DNA of 59,508 nt from NCBI GenBank assembly GCA_902776765.1, contig CACYRP010000013.1, forward strand, positions 1-59,508, in the 5' to 3' direction. This DNA comes from Fibrobacter succinogenes. GTDB taxonomy: Bacteria; Fibrobacterota; Fibrobacteria; Fibrobacterales; Fibrobacteraceae. The notes under the pieces were generated by a model that saw only the letters and a program-made list of their open reading frames with translations, was not told the origin of the DNA and made no database searches. This document shows, in pieces, positions 8,049-15,606 of this stretch. Within the stretch, counting starts at the first letter, position 1. Every line of letters begins with the position of its first letter. The translations under genes were made by a program, and so were the position numbers.

Positions 8049-8588
8049 ATGGAACAACAAAATATCCGTTCGGCCGAAATCGAAAAGCAAATGAAAAAGA
8101 TCGGTTTTAAAATAGCGTTCATCATGGCACTTTTGATGAGTTTTTCGCTTTCGCTCACAGGAAACTTGATGGCAGAACATCCACCAGAGATGCCCATGAT
8201 CGCATCTGTCATCGGATTTCTCGAATGCTTCGCATTGAGTTTTGTCATCAGCTTTGCGATTGGGTTGATCGTCCCAATCCCCAAAGTAAACGCAGCCCTC
8301 GCCCGCAAGTTTCACTTGCAACCGCGCACACCTAAAGCTCATTTCATTGAATCGCTCGCCTCGAACTTGATTTACACGCCGCTCATCACAACTGCGATGG
8401 TCACGTTCGTTTATTTCGTATTGATGCCCGTGGGGCACAAGCCACCGTTCTTGCCGATGTTCATCCATTCACAAGTCATTTGCTTTATCGTCGCACAAGT
8501 GCTGATAATGCTGTTCGTACCGATTATCATGAAGTTGGTGCTGCCCAAGGGTGTTGCCGGCCAAAGACCAATGCCGCCGAAGGAATAA
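8049..8588 (+). CDS. DUF2798-like membrane protein
   Basis: ATG 8049 follows GGAGA at 8039-8043. 179 residues with four hydrophobic helices arranged as two similar halves: KIAFIMALLMSFSLSL with the following ALSFVISFAIGLIV, and LIYTPLITTAMVTFV with the following ICFIVAQVLIMLF. This two-helix repeat resembles DUF2798. No function is known. A short inverted repeat (ACACTAAAAGTGT) lies just before the ribosome site. Confidence 0.65.
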   Translation: MEQQNIRSAEIEKQMKKIGFKIAFIMALLMSFSLSLTGNLMAEHPPEMPMIASVIGFLECFALSFVISFAIGLIVPIPKVNAALARKFHLQPRTPKAHFIESLASNLIYTPLITTAMVTFVYFVLMPVGHKPPFLPMFIHSQVICFIVAQVLIMLFVPIIMKLVLPKGVAGQRPMPPKE

Positions 8589-8656
8589 CGCAAAGAGCAA
8601 TATTCTCGCCGCCACAAGAACGAGAAACGCTCCGAATAGCGCTGCAATTATAAAAG

Positions 8657-8683
8657 AGAAGAGCCCCGGAAAGGGGCTCTTCT
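8657..8683 (-). terminator. Terminator downstream of tRNA-Arg
   Basis: AGAAGAGCCCC and GGGGCTCTTCT form a perfect 11-bp stem around GGAAA. On the minus strand it is followed by CTTTTATAA, so it best serves the tRNA; on the plus strand it also follows the DUF2798-like gene. Confidence 0.75.
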
Positions 8684-8687
8684 GCTA

Positions 8688-8760
8688 TACCCGGTTCGCG
8701 AGTCGAACGCGAGTTTAATCCTTAGGAGGGACTCGTTCTATCCATCTGAACTAACCAGGC
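8688..8760 (-). tRNA. tRNA-Arg (anticodon CCU)
   Basis: A full cloverleaf folds on the minus strand: acceptor GCCTGGT/ACCGGGT, D-stem GTTC/GAAC, anticodon stem AGTCC/GGATT with loop CTCCTAA (anticodon CCT in DNA), T-stem TCGCG/CGCGA with loop TTCGACT, discriminator A. The 3' CCA is not encoded. It decodes AGG. The gene marks the border between housekeeping genes and the AT-rich radical SAM cluster. Confidence 0.9.
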
Positions 8761-8823
8761 TCATTAGCGCATGCGAATATAGAAAAAAAATCGAGAATCA
8801 TCAAGCGAAACGCCAAATTCTGT

Positions 8824-8864
8824 AAAAAAGAACGCCCGCCACCGTTTTCACAATGACGGACGCC
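8824..8864 (-). terminator. Terminator of the radical SAM/precursor operon
   Basis: On the minus strand GGCGTCCGTCA pairs with TGGCGGGCGTT (11 bp, several GU) around a 12-nt loop and is followed by CTTTTTT, 24 nt downstream of the stop codon of the first maturase gene. Confidence 0.65.
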
Positions 8865-8887
8865 TTATCAACAAATAAATAAGATCT

Positions 8888-10963
8888 CTAGGAAGCTAAA
8901 ATTTTTTCAAAGCCTATATCATTACGGCCCTTTAGAGTCTCCTTATCAATAAAGAACAGTTTCGACTTTTCAAAAACAAACAAGTCACTACAAGACTGAC
9001 GTGTTTCTTCAGAACTAGACAGAACAGAAACGTACGCATTCAATTCAAATCCGCGAATTTTTTCAAGCACAGTTCTTGAATCGCCAGAAAAATCCTCATA
9101 AAGAAGAACTTTATCATTTGAAGCAAGATTATCTCGAATCCAGTTTACAAGACTTGAATTCCACAGTTCGTCGTTGATTGGCAAAAGAAGAGCAAATGAG
9201 GTATTCAATTTTTTCTCTGTCTTATACTTAATCAAATCCTTAATTTGATCAAGTTGCGCACCAAAAGATTCTTGCAGAGCTTCGGGTTTTATCCAGACTT
9301 CATCGACATCGCAATCAACAAGTTTCTTATATTCTGGAGAATCTATTTTGGAATTATCAAGGAGAAGCACTTGGTGATTCTTTTGCAACTTCAGTAAACG
9401 GATCATGTCCAAAGCATCTTGGTTTTGAGCCAAACCATCTCCGCTCAAAACAACATTTTCATAATGCTTTACATCATGGAATTTAAGAAGATTATCAAAA
9501 GTTTCAGAATCTATCGAGTCCGCACTTCGTCCGTCATCTAAAGCCACAAATACATTTCTGGGTTCCGTCAACGGAATACAATCACTAAGCAACTGTGGCA
9601 ATTGAGGATTTTCGTCAAAGGCTTCGATTAAATACGGTAGCATCAGCTTATTGAAAACACATATTTCATTTTCAAATTCACCATCCTTTCCTGTATAATA
9701 GTCAACAGCATGACAAACACCTCCGCACAGAGTCTTCCAAACACAATCTTTACAGCGTTTAAAGTTATTCTTTGATCGTTGCAAAGTCTTCGCGACAACA
9801 CTACTCTGAGCAAGAATTTCATCAAGTGGCGCTTCATTAATATTTCCAATATTAAATTCGGGATCACCAATAAAATCATCACATATGTAAATATCACCAT
9901 TATTAGAAAGGCCCAGCACTTTTCTTCCTGCGCCGCAAGGAGTCTGCGTGCACATAAACGTATTTTCGTTTGCAAAAAGGCTTAATGCCATATTTGACAA
10001 AATACGTTCCTTTATCTTTTTTTCATTATGCGTATTATTTTCTACTATCCTATGGAAAATCTTCTTATACGCTTCAAAAATCTGTTCCCCAGATACATAC
10101 AAGGAACTGTCATTTCCACCACGTCCAAACTTCATCAACGGAATGAACGAGAATGTATAAATATCATTTGCAAGATAGAAGTCTAAAATTTCATCAATAT
10201 GTTCAGCGACATTGCTGGTCATCACGCTCAACACGCCAAATGGCACTTCGTGTTTTTGCAGGATACGAACACCACGCATAACATGGTCAAAAGACCCCTT
10301 TCCATTTCGGAATGGTCTTGTAGCATTTTGGAAACAAGCAGGCCCGTCAAGGCTTACTCCAACTTCAATGTTATTTTTCTTAAAGAATTCCGCATGTTCA
10401 TCATTCACCAAAGACGCATTGGTCTGAATCGTTATTTTGACCATATCGCCATATTTTTTTGAATATTCAAAGACGTCTTTAACCAGCTTAAAGTTAATTA
10501 AAGGTTCTCCTCCATGCATCAGCATCGTAACACAGTTGTTGGGATTTAACCTAACATACTCATCAACAATTCTATGCGCAGTCTCAACAGACATATGTGC
10601 AGACTGATCAAGACCAGCATTCGCATAGCAATACACACACTTTAAATTACAAGCCAGCGTTGCTTTAATCACCGCCAAAACCGGATATTCTTTCTTTTCA
10701 CAAGATTTACATTTCCGTTTTTCATTTTGCTTTAGTGAAATCAAATTATGAGTACGCAATAAAATCTTTAACCTGTCGATCTCACTTGCAGGAATTCCTT
10801 CATATTGACGAGAAATACTTTCCGTGGTCAATCCTTGTTCGATTTGGTGTACAAGTTCTTTACACAAATCATCCAACAGTAGCCATCCTCCAGTTTGAGG
10901 ATTTATAGCCATTTGTCTATTTTTTAATGCTAACCATTTAATAGAAGATTCTTTATTAATCAT
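8888..10963 (-). CDS. Radical SAM/SPASM peptide maturase (long, paralogue 1)
   Basis: 691 residues. Residues 1-80 resemble a PqqD-like peptide-recognition element (GGWLLLDDLCKELVHQI, then an ISxxYEGIP segment). A CxxC pair (Cys85, Cys88) follows, then the radical SAM cluster motif CNLKCVYC (Cys105/109/112) and GGEPLI. A SPASM domain with auxiliary-cluster cysteines lies around 337-434 (TPCGAGRK, CKDCVWKTLCGGVC, ENEICVF). The last 240 residues form an extra domain not needed by ordinary SPASM enzymes. Such enzymes install thioether or C-C crosslinks on ribosomally made precursors. Upstream on the same strand are precursor-like genes A and B and a paralogous maturase (12130-14196). No clear Shine-Dalgarno precedes ATG 10963; a hairpin at 10984-11012 separates it from precursor A. 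Confidence 0.85.
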   Translation of the reverse strand: MINKESSIKWLALKNRQMAINPQTGGWLLLDDLCKELVHQIEQGLTTESISRQYEGIPASEIDRLKILLRTHNLISLKQNEKRKCKSCEKKEYPVLAVIKATLACNLKCVYCYANAGLDQSAHMSVETAHRIVDEYVRLNPNNCVTMLMHGGEPLINFKLVKDVFEYSKKYGDMVKITIQTNASLVNDEHAEFFKKNNIEVGVSLDGPACFQNATRPFRNGKGSFDHVMRGVRILQKHEVPFGVLSVMTSNVAEHIDEILDFYLANDIYTFSFIPLMKFGRGGNDSSLYVSGEQIFEAYKKIFHRIVENNTHNEKKIKERILSNMALSLFANENTFMCTQTPCGAGRKVLGLSNNGDIYICDDFIGDPEFNIGNINEAPLDEILAQSSVVAKTLQRSKNNFKRCKDCVWKTLCGGVCHAVDYYTGKDGEFENEICVFNKLMLPYLIEAFDENPQLPQLLSDCIPLTEPRNVFVALDDGRSADSIDSETFDNLLKFHDVKHYENVVLSGDGLAQNQDALDMIRLLKLQKNHQVLLLDNSKIDSPEYKKLVDCDVDEVWIKPEALQESFGAQLDQIKDLIKYKTEKKLNTSFALLLPINDELWNSSLVNWIRDNLASNDKVLLYEDFSGDSRTVLEKIRGFELNAYVSVLSSSEETRQSCSDLFVFEKSKLFFIDKETLKGRNDIGFEKILAS

Positions 10964-10983
10964 AGCCCTAATAATTTCAAAAT

Positions 10984-11012
10984 ATTGGAAAGGCTATATG
11001 CCTTTCCAATAA
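10984..11012 (-). terminator. Hairpin between precursor A and maturase 1
   Basis: TATTGGAAAGGC and GCCTTTCCAATA form a perfect 12-bp stem with loop TATAT, located between the stop of precursor A (11032) and the start of maturase 1 (10963). Only a short TTTT-like stretch follows, so it is likely a leaky terminator or mRNA-stabilising hairpin that lets the precursor be made in excess of the enzyme. Confidence 0.6.
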
Positions 11013-11031
11013 CAATTTATTCTCTATTTAG

Positions 11032-11610
11032 TTATTTATTTTTCAGAATTTTTTCAACTATAGGTTTATTTACGGCATCACAAGTTATTTCATTCCCTGA
11101 GAATCTGCATCCAATTTTCGCCAAAACAGTCAACTGGTTCTTCGTCAATTTCGTTTCAAAGAACTTCGTATAATCACGATTATCAGATTTTACAGTCAAT
11201 TTCCACGGATCATCAGAAAAATCCATCCATTGATAATAAGCAGATGTTTTGCCAGCATCGTGAAGTCCTGCAACAGTACCACGAACATTCAAAGCTTCAA
11301 TATCAGCTCTAAGAATTTTTTCAACCGCTATCTTATACTCAGGATTACAAGATACTCGATTTCCTGAAACTTGGCATCCAAGCAACGTCAGTTCTTTCAG
11401 CTGAGCTTTGGTCAATATATTACCAAGTACACACGTTTTTTTATCATTGGTATTAGCAACCAATTCCCACGGCGTATCAGAGAAATCATACCATTCAACA
11501 TCCTGCGCCTTAATTCCCTCAAAACGAGATCCCGTAGACAAGGCTGAGCCTTTGGCATTCAGTTGAGTCGTTGCCGTTTTTTTGCTAGTATTAGTTTTTG
11601 TTTTTCCCAT
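11032..11610 (-). CDS. Precursor-like protein A with two tandem core units
   Basis: 192 residues, not a recognised family. A Lys/Thr/Ser-rich N-terminal leader (1-30, ending GSRFEG) is followed by two copies of an 89-residue unit. Copies share DFSDTPWEL/DFSDDPWKL (42-50, 130-138), LTKAQLKELTLLGC / LTKNQLTVLAKIGC (66-79, 155-168), a second Cys nine residues on (SGNRVSC, SGNEITC), and VEKIL near each end. Cysteines: 60, 79, 88, 168, 177. The unit recurs once in protein B and in decayed form in two other places. Position beside two radical SAM/SPASM maturases suggests it is their substrate. The start is ATG 11610 after AAAAAAGGAAA, a ribosome site shared with the other precursors. Function as a RiPP precursor is inference. 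Confidence 0.65.
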   Translation of the reverse strand: MGKTKTNTSKKTATTQLNAKGSALSTGSRFEGIKAQDVEWYDFSDTPWELVANTNDKKTCVLGNILTKAQLKELTLLGCQVSGNRVSCNPEYKIAVEKILRADIEALNVRGTVAGLHDAGKTSAYYQWMDFSDDPWKLTVKSDNRDYTKFFETKLTKNQLTVLAKIGCRFSGNEITCDAVNKPIVEKILKNK

Positions 11611-11680
11611 ATTAGTTTCCTTTTTTAGTTAATGTTGTTGTTTACAAAATAATAAATAGTAATAATGTTATAAACTAAAA

Positions 11681-11713
11681 AAATTTATTTTACATTACTA
11701 CAAACAATGTAAA
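11681..11713 (-). terminator. Terminator-like hairpin downstream of precursor B
   Basis: TTTACATT/AATGTAAA (8 bp, loop 9 nt) lies just after the stop of protein B, and on the minus strand it is followed by AAATAAATTTTTTT. It would separate B from A. Confidence 0.5.
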
Positions 11714-11723
11714 TTCAAAGATT

Positions 11724-12116
11724 CTATTTTTTTAGAATCTTTTCAACCGCAGTTTTATTTTTTTCCAATAGGATTATCTTATCAGCAGTCAATCTACAAC
11801 CTAGCGCTGTAAGCGCGTTCATTTGCATTTTCGAAAGATTTTCTTTTCGATTAAAAACAACTTCATCATTCTTTAAACGTACTCCTTCTGGATAATTTCT
11901 ATCCCATCCTATTTTTTCATCATACCATCCATGATCATCCTTAAAAACATTTTTCCCACCTTCATACCGCTGGTTTGCAGCGAGAATTGAATTTTTGACA
12001 TTTAATGATGCGCTCGTATGAGGATTAATCTGAGCATGAGTCAATGCATCTTTTGCTGCTTCAATCTGAGTTCGAGTCAATGTTTCTTTCGATGTTTTAA
12101 TTTTAAGGTTCCTCAC
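11724..12116 (-). CDS. Precursor-like protein B with one core unit
   Basis: 130 residues. The basic leader (LKIKTSKETLTRTQIEAAKD) ends at NQRYEGG (49-54), matching the SRFEG junction of protein A. One unit follows: an aromatic/Asp segment (HGWYDEKIGWDRNYPEG), LSKMQMNALTALGC (94-107) and the terminal VEKILKK. Only one Cys (107) is present. The start is a GTG (12114-12116) with AAAAAAGGGG five nt upstream; ATG codons further in would remove the leader. It lies directly downstream of maturase 2 (14 nt gap), so enzyme and substrate are probably co-transcribed. Family unknown; role inferred from context and similarity to A. Confidence 0.6.
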   Translation of the reverse strand: MRNLKIKTSKETLTRTQIEAAKDALTHAQINPHTSASLNVKNSILAANQRYEGGKNVFKDDHGWYDEKIGWDRNYPEGVRLKNDEVVFNRKENLSKMQMNALTALGCRLTADKIILLEKNKTAVEKILKK

Positions 12117-12129
12117 GTTTACCCCTTTT

Positions 12130-14196
12130 TTAAAAAAAATAGTTTACGATTTCTTCGCCTTTCAAATTATCCATACCTATTTTCAAGACATCATAATTTC
12201 GCGAGAAATTTTCAAACCCTTTATTTTGAGACGAAAGAGAATCCAACGGAATATTGGCAAGACGAATATTCGTACTCCAAAAATCATCTCCAATACGGTT
12301 TAGCAAGGCATTTGCCTTTTCAGCATCATCGTGCTGATTATTCCCATAAAGGACCAAAGTATCCGAAGATTTCAATTTGTCCTTTATCATGGAATAATTT
12401 TGTTCAATCGCATCAGTAGAAGATATCGGCAAAAAGAATGTCAAACTCGCATCACAATTACTTTTTTCTCGTTCTTCTGCAAATTGGCGGATTACGACAT
12501 TCATCGTATCCGGATTATCCGTAGCAGTTCTTACCCAAAGGTTGTCAAATTGGAGCGCCTTTTCAACGTTTTCCTTGCTTAAAGAATCAGGAGACAACAC
12601 GACAAGTTTCGGTTGAATATTCTTTACTTTTGCAAAATTGACATATTCAACCAGATTGGAGTCTTTCAAGCTCTCTCCATCAAAGAATACATCATCCATA
12701 TAAGATATGGAATGCAATTTAAGCAAGCTCTTGAAAAGATCAGCATCCATTTGATCCTGACAATTCTTCGACTCGGCAGTTGAAAGCACAACTTTTCGAG
12801 AATAATCCGTCATGGGCCCAATAAGAAGTTCAGGAAGATCTGGATTAAGATCATATTGCTGTATCAGATACGGAATCATGAGTTTGTAGAAGACGCAAGT
12901 TTCCGTTTCTTCAACACCCCTTGCCCCCGTATAATAATCGGTAGAATAACAAATACCGCCACAAACACCTCTCCACTCACAATTCTTGCATCGAGAAAGA
13001 TGTTTCATCGCTCTAAATTCAGTTTGAGCAACAACCTTGCTTTTTAAAATCTGATCCTTGAAATGACCGCCATCAAGCGTTCCTATTCTAAAATCTGGAT
13101 CATTAATAAAGTCATCACAGGCATAAAAATCGCCATTAATGCCAAATCCCATAGTATTGCGACCGGCACCACAAGGAGCCCTCATGCACATAAATTGTTT
13201 TTTATGCAAGAAAACATTTCGTGCTAAATTTTTAACAAAGCGCTCTTCAATTCTTTTTTCGCCCTTATTTTTCGTATTAAAATCGACGATGCGTTTCATA
13301 ATCCGCTTATACGCGGCAAACATCGTTTCGCCATCAATATAGGACTGTTCATCATTCTCGCCACGGCCAAATCTCTGGAGAGGAATGAACGAATAACTAT
13401 AAATATCATTCGCCAAGAAAAAGTCAATAATTTCATCGATATGTTCCGCATTTTGCCCATTCATCACAGAAATCGTTCCAAACGGAATTCCGTGTTTTTG
13501 CAAGATGCGGATACCCCTCATAACCTGTTCAAACGAGCCTTTACCATTTTGAAGCGGTCTCGTTTTGTTATGGAATTCGGCAGGGCCATCAATGCTTACA
13601 CCAACGCCTATTTTATTTTCTTTTATAAACTGCGCAATTTCATCTGTGAGTAACGTGGCATTAGTCTGCATCGTTATATCAATTTGATCTCTGCGATCTT
13701 TTGTATAAGCAGCCAGTTTCTTAATCAAATCAAAGTTGAGTAAAGGTTCGCCACCATGCATCGTCAAGTTGACTTTACGCCCAGGATTCATAAGGCTATA
13801 CTCATCTGCAATGCGGAATGCCGTTTCGGGCTTCATGAAGTCTTTTTGATTACAGCCCGCATTTACATAACAATAGGTACACTTTAAATTGCATGCTTCG
13901 GTCAAATTCAAAACGGCATGAGTAGGCATTCCATGATTACACGGCCTACAAGAATTATCAACAACCGATTCGTCATCTATAAACTTATTCTGTTCTAAAA
14001 GATTAAGCAGTTTACGAATTTCATTCGGTTCCAAACCTGGATATTCGCGTTCTACGTCAGAAATTTTTTTAAATTCGCCTAAACGAGATATAATGTCTTT
14101 GCTTAAATCATCTAAAAGCAACCATTCCCCAGATTCTGGCAGCAACGCCAAATTATGCTTACCTAAGTCAATCCATTCGATTTGTTTGAGTTTCAT
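12130..14196 (-). CDS. Radical SAM/SPASM peptide maturase (long, paralogue 2)
   Basis: 688 residues, alignable end to end with the 8888-10963 enzyme. It has an N-terminal PqqD-like region (GEWLLLDDLSKDIISRL), a CxxC pair (Cys83/86), the radical SAM motif CNLKCTYC (Cys102/106/109), GGEPLL, a SPASM domain with APCGAGRNTMGF and CKNCEWRGVCGGIC near 335-415, and ETCVF. The C-terminal domain of about 240 residues is also conserved in layout (VFFDGESLKDSN versus VVLSGDGLAQNQ in paralogue 1). It is predicted to modify peptides encoded beside it: C upstream, B downstream. It is separated from C by a hairpin at 14209. The paralogues may have different substrate preferences; sequence alone does not assign them. 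Confidence 0.85.
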   Translation of the reverse strand: MKLKQIEWIDLGKHNLALLPESGEWLLLDDLSKDIISRLGEFKKISDVEREYPGLEPNEIRKLLNLLEQNKFIDDESVVDNSCRPCNHGMPTHAVLNLTEACNLKCTYCYVNAGCNQKDFMKPETAFRIADEYSLMNPGRKVNLTMHGGEPLLNFDLIKKLAAYTKDRRDQIDITMQTNATLLTDEIAQFIKENKIGVGVSIDGPAEFHNKTRPLQNGKGSFEQVMRGIRILQKHGIPFGTISVMNGQNAEHIDEIIDFFLANDIYSYSFIPLQRFGRGENDEQSYIDGETMFAAYKRIMKRIVDFNTKNKGEKRIEERFVKNLARNVFLHKKQFMCMRAPCGAGRNTMGFGINGDFYACDDFINDPDFRIGTLDGGHFKDQILKSKVVAQTEFRAMKHLSRCKNCEWRGVCGGICYSTDYYTGARGVEETETCVFYKLMIPYLIQQYDLNPDLPELLIGPMTDYSRKVVLSTAESKNCQDQMDADLFKSLLKLHSISYMDDVFFDGESLKDSNLVEYVNFAKVKNIQPKLVVLSPDSLSKENVEKALQFDNLWVRTATDNPDTMNVVIRQFAEEREKSNCDASLTFFLPISSTDAIEQNYSMIKDKLKSSDTLVLYGNNQHDDAEKANALLNRIGDDFWSTNIRLANIPLDSLSSQNKGFENFSRNYDVLKIGMDNLKGEEIVNYFF

Positions 14197-14208
14197 ATCT
14201 TACCAAGA

Positions 14209-14235
14209 GAAAGGGAGAGAAAACCCCTCCCTTTC
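14209..14235 (-). terminator. Hairpin between precursor C and maturase 2
   Basis: GAAAGGGAG/CTCCCTTTC (9 bp, loop 9 nt) sits between the stop of protein C (14250) and maturase 2 (start 14196). No T-run follows. A near copy of the same stem occurs at 14942-14965. Confidence 0.5.
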
Positions 14236-14249
14236 GGTTAAACCATTTT

Positions 14250-14771
14250 TTATTTCATGATTTTCTTTACGGCATCCAAGTTTGCCAAAGGAACAAGGAT
14301 TCGTTCCTTACCGATATAGCAGTCTAGAGTAGCTAACGATTTGGTAAGTTCCTTAGTCAAATTTCCCGTAAACGAGACACTCGCAAAATCGGTCGGTTTC
14401 AACCCCGAACCACAAATATCCTTGGTATAATCACCCTTAAAATGGGTTCCACCAAATTTACACCAGTCTCCCTTACAGTAATCCGGGCAATCATCCATGG
14501 CCAAGCCACCTCGTCCAGCGAATTCAAAAACCTTTTTATCGCCAAGAATCCAACGACCCGTACGGCTGCTAGAATCAGACTTGATAAGTTCTGTAGAATG
14601 GATCTTACAGTGAATTGTACCATCGCCCCGATCTTTGCAATGGTTGTTTGGGTCTTCACTCTTAATACCTAAATTAAGATTTTTAGACGCCAAGTCTGCT
14701 CTTGCATTCTTGATATCAAGTTTAGCACCAGCAAGGGATGCCTTATTAAGTTTATCGTTTATATTTGCCAT
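14250..14771 (-). CDS. Precursor-like protein C, Cys-rich
   Basis: 173 residues with seven cysteines (45, 55, 95, 99, 104, 120, 151) and many Gly/Asp in the middle (DDCPDYCKGDWCKFGG). The leader (MANINDKLNKASLAGAKLD) matches the start of the broken gene D. Near the C-terminus LTKELTKSLATLDC corresponds to the LTKxQLxxLxxxGC motif of A and B, followed by VKKIMK. It shares the AAAAAAGGAAA ribosome site with A, D and the 16745 gene. The Cys-rich middle is the likely target for thioether formation by maturase 2 immediately downstream. Family not recognised; RiPP role is inferred. Confidence 0.6.
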   Translation of the reverse strand: MANINDKLNKASLAGAKLDIKNARADLASKNLNLGIKSEDPNNHCKDRGDGTIHCKIHSTELIKSDSSSRTGRWILGDKKVFEFAGRGGLAMDDCPDYCKGDWCKFGGTHFKGDYTKDICGSGLKPTDFASVSFTGNLTKELTKSLATLDCYIGKERILVPLANLDAVKKIMK

Positions 14772-14864
14772 ATTTTTTTTCCTTTTTTACAAAGTTTCAA
14801 TCGTACGCTTAAAATAACATTAACATAGCATTAGAACAAATTGAAAAAATTAAATTACACACAT

Positions 14865-14935
14865 TGCTTTTTAAGAATTGCTCCAACCTTAGCTTTATTT
14901 TATTTTCAATAGAATTTTCTTTTCAACAATCTTAA
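14865..14935 (-). pseudogene. Remnant of a precursor C-terminus
   Basis: On the minus strand, in shifted frames, the sequence reads IVEKKILLKIK and then AKVGAILKKQ, corresponding to the KNKTAVEKILKK tail of protein B. Stops interrupt it and nothing upstream can be assigned. It indicates that precursor genes here have been duplicated and lost repeatedly. Confidence 0.45.
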
Positions 14936-14965
14936 AGAAAAAAAGGGAGAGATTTCCCTCCCTTT
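14931..14965 (-). terminator. Terminator downstream of broken precursor D
   Basis: AAAGGGAG/CTCCCTTT stem with an 8-nt loop, followed on the minus strand by TTTTTTTCTTTAAG. The stem matches the hairpin between C and maturase 2. Confidence 0.6.
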
Positions 14966-15014
14966 CAATATATCAACAAAACATCAAAGCAAAAAAAAGA
15001 ACAAGTTACGCAAA

Positions 15015-15376
15015 TTACTTTTTAAGGATTTTTTCAACAGTGGTTCGATCAACTTCTTTAAATAAATTTTTTTTATCTACGAATTTACAACCTAACGAAG
15101 ATGAACACTTATTTGTTTTTTCGTAAGCTCTGCATTATGTATAAAATACGATTCATTTAATGCTCGACGATCTAATGGAGGTCCATCCATCCACCCTTTT
15201 ATCCATCCTGGGTGTCCCTCATCCCATCTATCAGAATGATTATTCATACGTGATTGCATCAACCGATTTCCTACACTTCTTACAGATTCACAAGCATTCA
15301 ATTTCTTATTTGCAAGAGCATCCTTCTTCATTTTTATAACAGAATTCAGCTTCATTTTGTCATTTATATTTGCAAT
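15015..15376 (-). pseudogene. Broken precursor gene D (start codon lost, frameshift)
   Basis: Homologous to precursor C at its start: the reading frame begins with ATT at the position of C's ATG, then ANINDK as in C, after the same AAAAAAGGAAA ribosome site. The next ATG (15355) would remove the first seven residues. The middle is precursor-like (DRWDEGHPGWIKGWMDG). At LTKKQISV a missing base near 15105 throws the frame to an early stop; in the next frame SSLGCKFVDKKN and then VDRTTVEKILKK continue to a TAA at 15015, completing the motif seen in A and B. Two independent lesions argue for a true pseudogene, unless the ATT initiates and the shift is a sequencing error. Confidence 0.6.
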
Positions 15377-15606
15377 ATGTTTTCCTTTTTTACAACAAAG
15401 CCTACGTTGTAATTTTAATATAATAACAAAATACTTTTCACAAAATTTGAAAAAATTATATTACATATATATACAAAGTAAAGCAACAAAGTATTCAACA
15501 CTAGGAAACACAACGTGTTACAGCATTTTTTAACAAACCACAACCAAACAATAAACAATATTTTACATTGTGTAAAAACAATATAATTTTATTATATAGG
15601 ATAAGA

